This document shows, in pieces, positions 1 through 10,979 of a DNA stretch of 64,000 nucleotides; the stretch's first letter is position 1, and every line of letters starts with the position of its first letter. A program made the translations under genes and the position numbers. The stretch covers positions 124,001 through 188,000 of the forward strand of contig JAHLKI010000015.1 in assembly GCA_025602905.1 (NCBI GenBank), written 5' to 3'. Origin of the DNA: Phlyctochytrium arcticum. Its lineage: Eukaryota > Chytridiomycota > Chytridiomycetes > Chytridiales > Chytridiaceae. The notes under the pieces were generated by a model that saw nothing but the letters and a program-made list of their open reading frames with translations, did no database searches and had not been told where the DNA came from.

Positions 1-3000
1 AAGCTCAATGAACCGCTGCCGTCTCTTGGCCGTGATATGGCCGATCTTGAATCGATACTGTCAACTTTCGCCAAAAAGAAGTATACTGAGGGTTATCTCT
101 ACAAGAAAAATGAGATCAATTCGAACGGCACCCCTGTTAAAGCCACAGATCCTCCAAGTGTACCTGGCGACGAAAATGGTCGCTGGATCAAGTACTGGGC
201 AGAGTTGCGTGGCACCAGGTTGAAACTTTGGCATGTCCCTGAGCACATTATTAGTCTTACTTATGACCCGGCACCAACAATTGAGAAAGTTCTCAAGTTA
301 GAGTTGAGCCCTTCACCCTCTGCATTGGCAACCATCAAGAATGCCAACCCCAATCCTGTCGTCTTGGACGTATCTGACAGTGTTCAAGAAGTACTGCCGC
401 AACACTTTCAGGTCAAGCAAGGGATGGGTTTGGCAACACCACCCCCGGTTCCTTATACGAACCTTTTTGCCATTTCTACCGAAGGGTCCAATTTGCAATA
501 CATGGCGTCCTTGTCCACCATCCAGACGAATACGTGGGTTGCAGCGATCCGTCTCGCACTTTTTGAGTCAGCAAAGATCAATGAATTGTTTAGTTTGAAG
601 CTCTTGCGGCGCGGGCAGTTTTTGCAAGCATGGAAAGACATTGGTGTAAACCCATTCCATACTTCAGCTCATTCCCACGAAATAAAATACGAAGGAATGC
701 TGGAAGTTCGTTACACGTACGCTAATGAGTGGAAACCCTATCATGTTGTCATCAAGCGAGGCGGGTCAGGGTCACTGACGAAGAAACTGTTTGGTGCCAA
801 GAAGAAGAACCTCTCATCCCTCATTCCAAGCGAGGTAGATTCGCAGGATGTGAAACGTCAAATATTGTTTTACGAAACCAAAAATGACGTCAAGCGTGGC
901 AATCCTGTGTTTTCTATGGAGGTTGTTCACATGGCATATATGATCCGTCCTGAGCCGCTTGAACTGGTTGAGCAGAGTGCCGCCGCGCAAGTCCGTTTAG
1001 AAGGCTGGTTGTCTCTTCCTTCCGGTGATCAAGTCCAGGGGAAAAAACGACTGGCAGTTTCGGCCTCGGCTACGCATGTCATGAAGGATACATTTGCTCT
1101 AGTCGGCCCTGAAGGATACGCCAGTACTGCCGATGAACCACTGAAAGGTTTTGCTGATGAATCAGATGGGCGTCCTGTGCCATATTCTGTTACGCTTCGC
1201 GGTATAAGTACAGACGATATCTCCCGCTGGCTTATCGCCATTCTCGGCACCTTCAACCTTGACTCTGATGTCGATCGTCGGGAGCGGGAAGTAGCGGATG
1301 GAGAACTTGGTGTAGCAAAGCGAGTGGCGACTCCCTTGCGGGCCGGCAAAACTCGCGGAAACGTCTCTGATTCTGGTTCTGAAAGTGACAATGAAGAATA
1401 CTCATCCGGTACCCTGTGGGGCCTCATATACTTGGCTGTCGATGAAATTGCTGGCTTGAACATGCAGGGAGAAGTGTATCCGTCAGTCCGTTCACGGTTG
1501 AGCGAGGTCTTACGGGACAAACAGCAATCCAAGCGCGAAGGCTTTTTGGTCCAATGGAATGACGCAGTAGTGGCCGGAGAAGACGGGCGTCGCGAATATG
1601 AGATTCGCGAGGTTGAGCACAAAACTGCCGAGTTAGTCAAGCTACTGGAGACTGCTATCAAGAATGAAAAGCGAAAAAGTAAGAAGGCAGCTCGTAAATC
1701 AGTTGCTCTGGGTGAAACGCTAGCTCCTGCCGACCAAACTGCAAAGCGATTATCAGTAGCTGTCCCGCAAGGTTCTGCTACAGCTGAAGATGTGGTTGCC
1801 GAGTTGGTCGATGAAATGATAGATGATGCCGTTGGCAATCCCGAATCTGCCCCACATACATCAAATCCTCCTCAGGATACCAGTACTCGACAGGTGGCCG
1901 AAACCCATGCCGCCCAGGGATCAGATTCTGCCTCCGAAAACTCAGATTCGGACTCTCAAGATGAAACTGGCAAAAGCTCCCTACCAAATACCGCACGGCC
2001 TCCCCATCCCGAACTGGGTACCACTTATCCGGGACTTGACCCCTCAGCTCCAATGATGATGGTTCCCGTGCCCGTACAACAACCATCGGGCCAATGGGTT
2101 TGGCAATATCAGTATGTTGACCCCGCCGCAGAAAAAGTACACCAATTGCAGTTGGCCGAATTGGCAAGACGGGAACGTCGCGACTTGGGAATTGAAAGTG
2201 GCAGCGAGGGTGAAACTGAGAGCGATGAAAGCGGAGATGAGAGTGATAATTCCCAATCTAAACGTAAATCAGTCATTCCAGGCTTGGGAGCGTTGCCAGG
2301 CATGCCGGGAGTACCTTTAGCAGTGCGTTCAGTACCCCCACCCGCGCCTGTCATTGTTGATGATGTGGAGTCCTCCGATGAAGAAGCCTCAGTCGAGAAG
2401 GGAACAGCCATTACAAGCGATAAGCCGAAGCGTAAAATAAAGCACCTCCTCAGTGGGGCGCCCAACGCTGATAATGGTGATGAACCGTCTCGTGTCGATC
2501 CCGCTTCGTCAGACGATTCAGACTCTGAGAGCAACAAGGCATCAGGGCAATCCGCGACACCGTCCGATGAAGAATCTGATGAAAATAGTGTTGTATCTTC
2601 CAGCAACTCAGAATCTGGCTCCGACAACGCGGACATGGCAAATCGGTCACAATTCGTACCCCCTTTTCCGGGTATGATGCAGCATATACCAGGGATGGGA
2701 CCCATGCTTGTTGGTCCTAACGGCATGCTCATTGGGCCCAACGGAATGCCATTGCCTATGCCTGGCCCCCATATGCATCACACCCAAGTGGATGAACCTC
2801 CAACACTTCCCGAGAACGCGACCCCAGAACAGGAAGAACAGTTCAGAATGTACGCCCCACAATCCCTGTTGGCCCAACTGAATGAAAGGGGTGGAAAAAT
2901 TCGGCGCCCTGCCGGCCCCCTTGTACAGCTTACATCAGACGTGCAGGAGCAGCAGGAGCAACGACTTGGACGTGGCCTTCCGGCTCAACCACCCGTGGGT

Positions 3001-4993
3001 TTCTTGCCACCACCCGATTTCGGCGGTCCTCTTCTGGGGCGGGTGGATAAAGAAGAGAACAAACGCAAAGTGATGGGCGGACTTCTTGCACAGGTTGATC
3101 AACGGGAAAAGGAAAAGGCCATGTTGAAAAAGATGGGCATGTACAGGCCTCAAGTCGCCGGCGGCTATTTACCCTCGTACCTTCGAGGTGGGCCGGGGGG
3201 ATCCATGCAACCGCACATTTTGGCCCAACAGCAGCAACAGGCCGCCATGGTGGCAGCTGCCGCTGCAGGAGCAGGAATGCCAATGGGAATGCCACCTAGC
3301 CCTTTCGGAATGCCTCCAATGGGCATGTCACCTATGGGTATGCCGCCTATGGGCATGCCCGGTTTACCGCCACCACCCATGCCTGGAATGATGTCTCCGC
3401 ATGGATACGGCTACCCAGTCAGTGAATACGGGGATCCGCTGGAAGATCCTCATACAGCAATGCAGCGCGAGGCGTTGCGACAACAATTTCTTGAGCGGGA
3501 GCGGTAAGTCGTAATTCAGTATCTTTACTGTCCTTTTTTAGGGGCTGATCATGGGTTTTATCATCAGAGCCAAGGAACGCCAACGCATGTCGGAACGGCA
3601 ATCAGAGTACTTTGGTCCCATGCCCCAGTCAATGATGAATTCGCAACAGTTTATGTGGCGCCGAGATCAATCCTATTCTGGTTCTTCGTCGCATTCTGAT
3701 CACCGACAGAGTATTTTGCAGCAGGAGAAGTCCGAAGATGATGAGGATGATAGCGAGAGTGCTTCTGAAGGGGCGTCTAATTCAGATGCGGATTCTGACA
3801 CGGGCAGCACAGGAGACAGTAGTGGGAGCGATGCAGAGAGAAATGCCAATGTGTCAGACGCCGAAGGTAGCGATGATACCGACCCTGTGGCGAAAGCTCC
3901 GGCCAAGGGCAAGTCCGCCGCACGCATTGCTCCCAAGGGTGCAGCAGGGGCGGATAAAGGCAAGCAAAAAAGCGAACGTTCTACACCCAGCAGCAGTGAG
4001 ACGGATAGTCAAGAGTTATCGTCAAGTTCCGAGAACAACTCTGATTCGGACGATATACCCCTGGCTGCGACGTTACAAACCAACGCCACGCGATCCCCGC
4101 GACCTACTTCAATATATCCACCCCAACCACATTCGTTTGGCAACTACCCTCCGCCGCTGCCCAACTCACAACCCTACGGCAGCCCCTACGGACCCCCCCA
4201 GCACCACGCTCCCCCTCAAAGTCCGTATGGATATCCTTATAATCAACACTCTTACGGCCCACCTTATCAAAATCAAAATCAATTTGGTCCACCACCACCA
4301 CACCAACACCAGTATGGTGCGGGAGGCCATCCCAGTCATCATCCAAGCTACATCCCATCTCCAGCAACAATGGGTCCTGGAATCCGCTCAAGCTTTTATG
4401 GGGGCGGCAGTGGTGGCGGTCCCCTCCATCCTGCACCGCATAATTACCCGCCCCCGCATCAACAACCCCCACCCAAATCCCCCAAGTCCAAAGCAAAGAA
4501 AAGTAAATCAAAGTCGGAATCAAAATCAAAATCACGGAAACATGGCAAGAAACGACATGATACTGATTCGGAGGAATCATCTCTATCTGAACAAGGATCG
4601 GTGTCCGGATCAGAATCCGAGGGGCCCGTCACAGCACCAAAAGCCCCTCCATCACCCATCATACAAAAATCAAAGCAGCGGCGTGCTCCGAAACAAATCG
4701 AGCTATCCGAAGGCAGCGTAAGTGGTGATGAAGAGGCCAGTTTGGGCAGTCAGGGTAGCGTCAGTGATCATGAGTCGAGCGAGGACAATGATTCGGAAGC
4801 TGACCGGATTGCTGCTGCGGCTGCTATCGCTGCTGCACGCCAGAAACGCAAAAATCGTCGCAACAAGAAGGCGTCGGCTACTGCTGTAGCCGATGCTACT
4901 GATGATGGTGAAGATAAAGCCACCGCTGCTCCTGTCGCCGTTAAAACGAAGAAAAGTGGGGTAAGCTCTAAATCTAAATCGCCTCGACGGTAA
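1..4993 (+). CDS. Skg3/Caf120-like PH-domain protein, 5' partial, 2 exons
   Basis: The frame is open from base 1, so the true start lies outside the window. ATG at 37 is only the first Met seen. Exons are 1-3503 and 3568-4993, about 1642 residues visible. The intron (3504-3567, GTAAGT...CAG, with CTGAT about 20 nt before the acceptor) joins two open frames with no break. The N-terminal part reads as split PH-domain sequence (YTEGYLYKKNE, then WIKYWAELRG) followed by a second PH-like stretch, as in yeast Skg3 and Caf120. Those proteins are linked to bud-neck signalling and CCR4-NOT. The remainder is low complexity: acidic/Ser-rich tracts, a Met-Pro-Gly run near 3290-3370, and Gln/Tyr/Pro and Lys/Ser-rich segments in exon 2. 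Family call from the PH region is good; the function in this organism is inferred. Confidence 0.75.
3504..3567 (+). other. Spliceosomal intron joining the two PH-protein ORFs
   Basis: Donor GTAAGT at 3504, branch-like CTGAT near 3544, acceptor CAG ending at 3567. An earlier AG at 3540-3541 would place a TGA in frame, so the later AG is preferred. The splice restores an Arg codon and runs from charged coil (LERER) into AKERQRMSERQ. Confidence 0.7.
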
Positions 4994-5839
4994 ATACGCC
5001 CATTTCCTGCCTCCCTTATACTCGCATGTATCATATCGGTTTTCAATAATCTCCTTTGCGCACTATCTTCCTTTTGCGTGCCTGATGCGCACCACTTATA
5101 CATATATATATCTATTGTTCCTTTAATTGATTTCGATCACTCTGTTGCTCAAATCCAATCTACTGTTTATGTTTCTACGAGGGCAGTTTTTTTCCACCGT
5201 CTGAACGACGCGTGCGTGACGCGTCTCTCCCGAACGCGTTATTTATCATGGTGGGCATACCAACTCTTCGCCCTCTCACCTCTCTTCAAAGCTTGGCCTC
5301 TCTCTTCTCTCCTTCCACACCAACCAATGAAGCACATCGCTCATCACCACCGCTCCGTCCTCGCCCGGCCCCGTCAACATACCTGCCCGCGGCCCACTCT
5401 GGTCGCGTCCCCCGTCAGCCCAGCCTGCTCGTGCGCTGCCTAAGCTGGTGGGAAGCCAAATGGTCAACAGCCGTTGAAGGTACTGCTGCATGGATCGTTT
5501 GGCTTTGCCGAGTTCTATTTGGCATCCAGCTGCAGTTGCAGCCGCTGGAACGTCCGCCGCGACTCGTTCTTCCACCACGCGAATAACCAAGTGGGATGAA
5601 AGCTAATTCCGCAAAAGAAAAAGGGACTTGATTTCAAGTTTACGGAGGGCGAACAATTCCGTCTTCTGGCAGATTTCAGAAAGAACCCGCTGGATTGACA
5701 AGTTTGCAAATGCTTTGCTTGACAATCGGATCAGTGGAAGGACCGTTTCGGCGTTTCACCTTACCTGAGGAGAGCAAAATTCAGACGAAAGCTGTTCGGT
5801 GATGTATTCTGAAGCAGGAATCCTGTAGCGCATTGTGTA
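4994..5839. other. Intergenic, no gene supported
   Basis: About 850 bases between the PH-protein stop and the transposase remnant. It has a short TA run near 5098-5112. Open frames of 60-124 codons exist on both strands near 5212-5590 but show no recognisable motif. Nothing else stands out. Confidence 0.4.
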
Positions 5840-6374
5840 TTGATAAATACCATTCCCATGTCGCGTCGAGTCTATGTGGATGAAAGCGCTGTAAACGACA
5901 GTGGGGCTCCAGGGCGAGGTCGTATCCTACAGAGTGTTCCAGGCATGGAAAGCGATGGACGATGTACCTTGCAATCCGGGAAGACGGACCTGTTCAACTG
6001 CGGATCATCGATGCAGACTCGGTCAATGATCTAAACTCCCACCCTTATATATGGGAAGCAGCTTTGGCGCCGAATTTGCATCAAAATGAAGTAGTGATGT
6101 GGGATCGCGTGGGCATTGTGCCAAATCCTTCTAAGCAGCACTCTTCAACTCTGCGCCGACTTATAGAAGAATTCGTCAACGAGTGAAACTATTGAATCCG
6201 ATTGAATTGGTATTCGGTGCTCTGAAGGCACATCTATATACTACGAGCGTAGCTTGCTTAGAACAACAATCTGCGGCCGATAGAATAGGTCGTGGGCAAT
6301 TAGAAGGATTTTTTCGAGAGCGGGGGACGGAAAGGGCTTTCATAGCGCATAAGGTTGCAGATCACGAGAAATAA
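5840..6374 (+). mobile_element. Decayed DDE-type (Tc1/mariner, IS630-like) transposase remnant
   Basis: Three overlapping pieces lie in three frames on one strand. The first (from 5840) contains VYVDESAVND, like the first catalytic-Asp motif of DDE_3 transposases. The middle piece (5962-6186) has helical sequence ending RRLIEEFVNE. The last (from about 6168) contains LLNPIELVFGALKAHLY, like the LNPIE motif around the final catalytic Glu. The usual PPYSPD stretch before LNPIE is missing, so there is at least one deletion as well as two frameshifts. Terminal inverted repeats were not found. The fragment is not functional. Family assignment rests on the two short motifs. Confidence 0.6.
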
Positions 6375-6667
6375 GTAAAGTAACTCCAGATAATACTATG
6401 TCAAGTAGATGGAGACACTGAATGTATTTGTCCAAATATAAAAAACAGATGCTGAAGTTAAACAGAAACTATTGCCGCTTCCTTCCACAAATTGCCCAAC
6501 CATGGCAGGCCTTCTTCTCCAACAACAGATAAATCTTCGTAAAGATCTACCAAAGGTGTGTATGCACATCGTGAGCTGGAAGCAGACGGGGTCGGGTTGG
6601 TGTGGATGGGGCTGGATCAGGTGCCGCTCTCTTTTTGCCCTTGTCACAAGCGACGGCAGCTGTTATC
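6375..6667. other. Intergenic, no gene supported
   Basis: AT-rich stretch between two remnants. An 83-codon open frame on the minus strand (6396-6647) has no recognisable motif. Confidence 0.3.
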
Positions 6668-8049
6668 TCAGCGATATCCGTGTAGCTGTTTTTGCAGCCG
6701 TTCATAATAAGTGATGAAGCTCGCTCTCACGGAACTAACGTCAGAAAGATAGAATTTAAGTTTGATGACGCCTTGGGGGTGAATATGCCAAATTCTACCA
6801 TAGCGCATAATGTCAGTTTTCGCAATAAATCTTGATGAATTCTCGGGTCCAGGCGAAAATTCGATGGTTTTCTGAACATGAATGATAGCGTCGTGGAGGT
6901 ACGGTGCACAGAAGAAGGCGGGTTTGTGAGGAACAAAAACACTCCTGCGGCGATTTGATCTTCCTGCATATATATAATACGAAAGGTTGCGCCATCCGGG
7001 CAGATGGCCATCGAGCGTATCAAGACAAGCTGCAACATAGCAAACTCGGCATAATCCGGTGGATCTGTGGTCGGGGTCAGAACTTCGAGGCATCACACCG
7101 CAAGCGACACATTTTACACCCGATCCCCAGTCGGGGATCTTGGAACACCACGACGGTTCGTAGCCGGAGTCTTCCGGATGCTCATTGTACGCGTGAAATT
7201 CCTGGCCCCAGTCAAACAGCACGTACATCGTCGGTATCTCCGACCCCCATTCATAAGCTCGTACATCGCCTTTTGGCATCGCCAATGTCCGGAGCAGGCC
7301 ATCGGCCAACTGCAATTGGCTTTTGGCCGATGTTGCATGGGGTGACTTTATTTCACCGATCAAAATAGGTCGCTTGCCTACCGTGACACTGATGTCAGGC
7401 TTTTGGTGGAATCACTGGTAAACATTTAGAGATACTACAGTATCTCGCGGGGGAGTTCACTAAACTTATTAGTGCACTGATGTCTTTCTGCTTGTTAATC
7501 GGTTGAAATGCGGAACGATATACTTGGCAGTAAAAGATGCTTCGGATTGCTTCGCAGGGGAGTTGACTCCGAGATATAGAAACTAGAAAAGAAACAAAGG
7601 GTATTTTACTTCCGCAACTGAACTGCACAACATACATGCTTTGAACAGCAAGCCGCTCGTCGGCTTCCAATGCCGCAAACTTGCTTACCTCGATCCCGGT
7701 GTCTTGTATGAATGATAATAGGGCGGTCTCAATCGTGTTAATTGTGTTTGAGACTTCTAAAATGGTGAATCTTGACAAACCGGGTATCCAGCATCTGAAC
7801 ATTTGCGCCCGTGTCGACAAGCAATACGGTATATCAGCAGCGCTAACTTTCGCTACAATAGAGTACACCCTTCCTATTGAAGTGGGGTTGCCAACTACAT
7901 TTTCCCAATCCGTAACGGTCGATTGCAAAGTGGGACCTGTCCCTTTCTTGTCGTTAACCTGCGGTTGCCTATCCGGCCGTGTTTCATCGATAACTGGTTC
8001 GGAATCGCGGCCGAGGCACTCGCCAGAATTCCTGACCTACTAGCGAACA
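6668..8049 (-). pseudogene. Frameshifted gene with PD-(D/E)XK-like nuclease motif
   Basis: Two minus-strand open frames abut with one frame change near 7395-7410. The upstream frame (8049 down to 7395) has no clear ATG and starts after a stop. The downstream frame (7410 to 6668) carries KPDISVTVGKRPILIGEIKSP-type sequence: Pro-Asp, a spacer, then Glu-Ile-Lys. That is the pattern of a PD-(D/E)XK nuclease core, followed by a conserved-looking LQLADGLLRTLAM helix. Farther on is a Cys-containing segment (CVACG...CRVC) that could bind metal. I do not recognise the exact family. Restriction-like nucleases of this type are common in fungal selfish and effector-like genes. It lies next to a retroelement remnant. 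An unseen intron instead of a frameshift is possible but no good splice pair was found. Confidence 0.45.
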
Positions 8050-8059
8050 TTCGCTAGCA

Positions 8060-8345
8060 ATGAAGTAGGGCAGGTACTAAATATCGAAATCGAACTCTTG
8101 AAGTACCTCCACCCATCGTGCCTGTCGCCGACTCAAGTTGGGTTGTAGTTGCAGGAATGTTAACGATCGGTGGTCGCTGAAGCATCGAAAACAGCGTCCC
8201 AACTAGGTATGGACGAAACGACCGCAACGTTTTGACCAACGCTAACACTCCCTGTTCGTGGACGCGGTATCGAGTCTCCGCATCCTGCAACTTCCGCGCG
8301 AAGTACGATATCGGCCGTAACTTCGATAGATTCCTAAGCCCGGCG
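8060..8345 (-). mobile_element. Ty3/gypsy-type RNase H remnant
   Basis: The minus strand encodes PISYFARKLQDAETRYRVHEQ then LALVKTLRSFRPYLVG, the classic RNase H segment of Ty3/gypsy polyproteins. After a frameshift the neighbouring frame continues LSRRQARWVEVLQEFDFDI and ends at a stop. No intact reverse transcriptase, integrase or long terminal repeat was seen, so only a fragment of the pol gene remains. Confidence 0.75.
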
Positions 8346-9241
8346 ATAACGGGGACGGCAACACATCATCGTCCTAAGCCGGTTGAGCCAACCATCCTGA
8401 TATGGCGAATCCAGGTGGCATAGACAGTTCCTTGCCTTCGCTCCTCTCAAGGCTTCTCTTGCTTGAACCGTCGCCGCCCGTCTTTCCAGGCTATCAGCCT
8501 GTCATTGCCTCCATGATCCACGTAATAGACGTAATTGCGTCCCCCTCGAACAAAACCTGTCAAAGGAATCTGACTCTGGGGCAACGACTGGGCGTTGTTA
8601 AAGTGTGCCGAATGCGATTGTACTTGTGTGGTATACTACAGTACATAGCGGGTTGTCCTGGACGGTGGTGGACAAATGCCACGCGGACTAAAGTTATTCA
8701 CACGGGGGGACAGGTGCGTCGTTCGCTCAACTTTTCGAACGCCTCAGGAGCTGACTTGCCGGGGAAACTGGTGATTAATAGCACGGAATCTGTAAACACG
8801 CCTGGTTGATAGAATATGCAAGTGCGACCCTTCGGCTGCTGGGTCGAGTTCGGTACGGACGACATTGGCGTTAACTGCTCGAATTCTTCGAGGACTTCTT
8901 CGGCCACAAACCGGACGCTGTATATTTTGCCAACCACAAGCTGGGTTGTTGAAGTTTGGCGAGAAAATAAACTGTCCATAGTCTGATCCAAAGTGTTTGA
9001 TGCATGCAGCATGCCAGCATCAACAAACTGCGCTCATTTGCAGAAGCATGGCACAGTCACGGACGGATCCCCAGTTGGCCGCCGGCGAATTTTGGAATTT
9101 GCCTTGAACTTCGGAGAGGATAAAAAGGATCAAGGCTTTTTGGGAGAACGGGGGAGACCGACCATATTATCAACCGCAGGAAACATCAGCAACCCTTGGG
9201 CAACCTCATAGTCTGTGTTGTGCAGTGATTTGTTTGCCAAA
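8346..9241. other. Gene-poor stretch next to retroelement remnant
   Basis: No gene can be supported. Open frames of 104 codons (8698-9012, minus) and 135 codons (8402-8809, plus) lack recognisable motifs and may be eroded pol sequence. The 3' end probably holds the promoter of the gene starting at 9242. Confidence 0.3.
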
Positions 9242-10747
9242 ATGCCCGCCTACCAGCCCTTATTCAACCGCAACGAAAGCTCACGTCGGGTGCTTCTTCT
9301 CGGTTTACTACTTGCTGGTCTTGTTCTCGTCATCATTTTCACTGCTTCAAGTGGCGGATCATCGAATAGTAAAGCGGCGCTTCAACCAGGGGTTGATCAA
9401 GGATTGACTTCTACACCACCGGCGGCAGTAGCACCCGATGGCAAGTTTGAGAGTGTACCTGCTACGAAAGGAAAGCCGGAACTTGGACATGAGGCACCAA
9501 CCAAATCTGACAAGCCTCACAAGGATAAAGGCGAGAAGGGTGGGCTCAAGGAAGTTGACAAGGAGAAACATAAGGGCAACAACAAAGATTCTCAGAAGCT
9601 GAAGGAAAACGAGAAGCACAAAGAGAAGGACAAGCCCAAGCACAACAAAAAGCCAGATGAGGCTGTTCCGGAAAAGGAAGCCGAGCAGCCACCTAGCTCC
9701 GGACATGGTCACGGTGGATCTGATTCGGATGAGAATGATGGCACAGAAGTAGACCATGAGTCTTTGCATGGTGAACCTGGTGTCATGCACCCCATCGACA
9801 GCATTTTCCCCTACTCTGACCGATTTGATAAGCTTGCGGAACTCCAGAAAGCATACGACGGCAGCTTGAAGGACATTCGGATCGTTGTGGACTCGTCTGC
9901 TCGTCCCCCCATCTTTGTTGCCAAGCACGACGTCAAGTCTGTCCAAGAACCGGGGTCAGACCGTCTTTTTGCCTCTGATGATTCCCTACACGCCGTATTG
10001 TACCGAGCGATTCAGGATGGATACGATGATGAACACCCCGTTATTGTCATTGACGCGGGTTGCAACACCAACCCAAAAGGTCACGCATTCATGTCTCTTC
10101 TGGCTGTTGTTCGCGGGGCGGGAGCTGTTCACTGCCTTCTCTCCCCTAAAGACTATGAGAACCTCGGACCCGTTATCAATATGGCCGGCCGGCTAAACTT
10201 TGCCGACGAAAATAACTTTGCCCTTCATACCACACACTTTCTTGACCCCACCAAAATCAATAATCACACGGACGACCGCGTAACACTTGATGACCTTCCT
10301 CTTGTTGTTGGACCCCCAGTTGGTCTCCTTCGCATTCCTGCCTTACCCATCCCGACGTTGACGGCTGTTTTGCGTCACTCACCCAAACTGCTGGTTCAGC
10401 GCGGAGTTCGTCATATTGTGATTGATTTCCCTACCATAACCGCTTTCAAAGACCCTAAAGAGCTGACGGCATGGTTGACCGAGATTCACGACATGGGTTA
10501 CGATCTGCAATTCTTGCCATCGACATACACGTACAACAGCGTGTCTACTGGAAGCTACGTGGGGTCAACGTACAGTGCTCCACACTTGGGAACAAATTTT
10601 ATGTTTGTGCCTCACGCCGATTATGAATTGATCTATGACACCTTCAAACGGGCTGGAGACGGTGGCCCAATGCGGATGTGGTGGACGCGGCGAGATGATG
10701 AGACTGTTAAAGCTCTGATGGCTACCCGTGCTCATGGGCATCGATAG
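9242..10747 (+). CDS. Type II membrane protein with FkbM-like methyltransferase domain
   Basis: Single exon, 501 residues. The frame is open upstream, but ATG at 9242 (context CCAAAATGCC) directly precedes a short cytoplasmic tail and a transmembrane helix at about residues 17-37 (LLLGLLLAGLVLVIIF). A Lys/Glu-rich stem follows (about residues 80-150, many KEK/HK repeats). The C-terminal half (about 200-490) reads like an FkbM-type methyltransferase: VIVIDAGCNTNP at the cofactor-binding strand, RVTLDDLP, then GLLRIPALP in place of the usual KIDVEG, and a predicted strand HIVIDF. The topology is typical of Golgi or ER lumenal enzymes. The altered KIDVEG motif leaves catalytic activity uncertain. 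Confidence 0.6.
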   Translation: MPAYQPLFNRNESSRRVLLLGLLLAGLVLVIIFTASSGGSSNSKAALQPGVDQGLTSTPPAAVAPDGKFESVPATKGKPELGHEAPTKSDKPHKDKGEKGGLKEVDKEKHKGNNKDSQKLKENEKHKEKDKPKHNKKPDEAVPEKEAEQPPSSGHGHGGSDSDENDGTEVDHESLHGEPGVMHPIDSIFPYSDRFDKLAELQKAYDGSLKDIRIVVDSSARPPIFVAKHDVKSVQEPGSDRLFASDDSLHAVLYRAIQDGYDDEHPVIVIDAGCNTNPKGHAFMSLLAVVRGAGAVHCLLSPKDYENLGPVINMAGRLNFADENNFALHTTHFLDPTKINNHTDDRVTLDDLPLVVGPPVGLLRIPALPIPTLTAVLRHSPKLLVQRGVRHIVIDFPTITAFKDPKELTAWLTEIHDMGYDLQFLPSTYTYNSVSTGSYVGSTYSAPHLGTNFMFVPHADYELIYDTFKRAGDGGPMRMWWTRRDDETVKALMATRAHGHR

Positions 10748-10979
10748 GATTCTTAGACTAGTACTGCATTGTCAGTTGGACGCATGTGTATATATCTGTT
10801 ACATTTTTGACATAGTTGGATTGACTTGATGCGATTGCGAGTGAATTGAGATGAAGAGTCGTACTTGTACAAATGAAATAAACAAACGGTAACTACAACT
10901 GCGAAAAAATGTCCAAATTTCTAGATTGCTTGGTATGTCTTGTTCTTGAAACGGGGGATGGATCGTGAAAGAGAGGAAT
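10748..10979. terminator. Shared 3' region of two convergent genes
   Basis: 232 bases between the stop codons of the FkbM-like gene and biotin synthase, both pointing inward. An AATAAA-like AAATAAA occurs near 10876. No coding sequence is seen. Confidence 0.4.

Noticed and set aside
1029..1838. 269-codon minus-strand frame inside the PH-protein gene
   Set aside because: Mirror of a Ser/Asp-rich coding region; Ser/Thr/Arg-rich antisense translation with no motif.
3738..4721. 327-codon frame overlapping exon 2 of the PH-protein gene
   Set aside because: Alternative frame of low-complexity DNA; the spliced frame continues the upstream exon.
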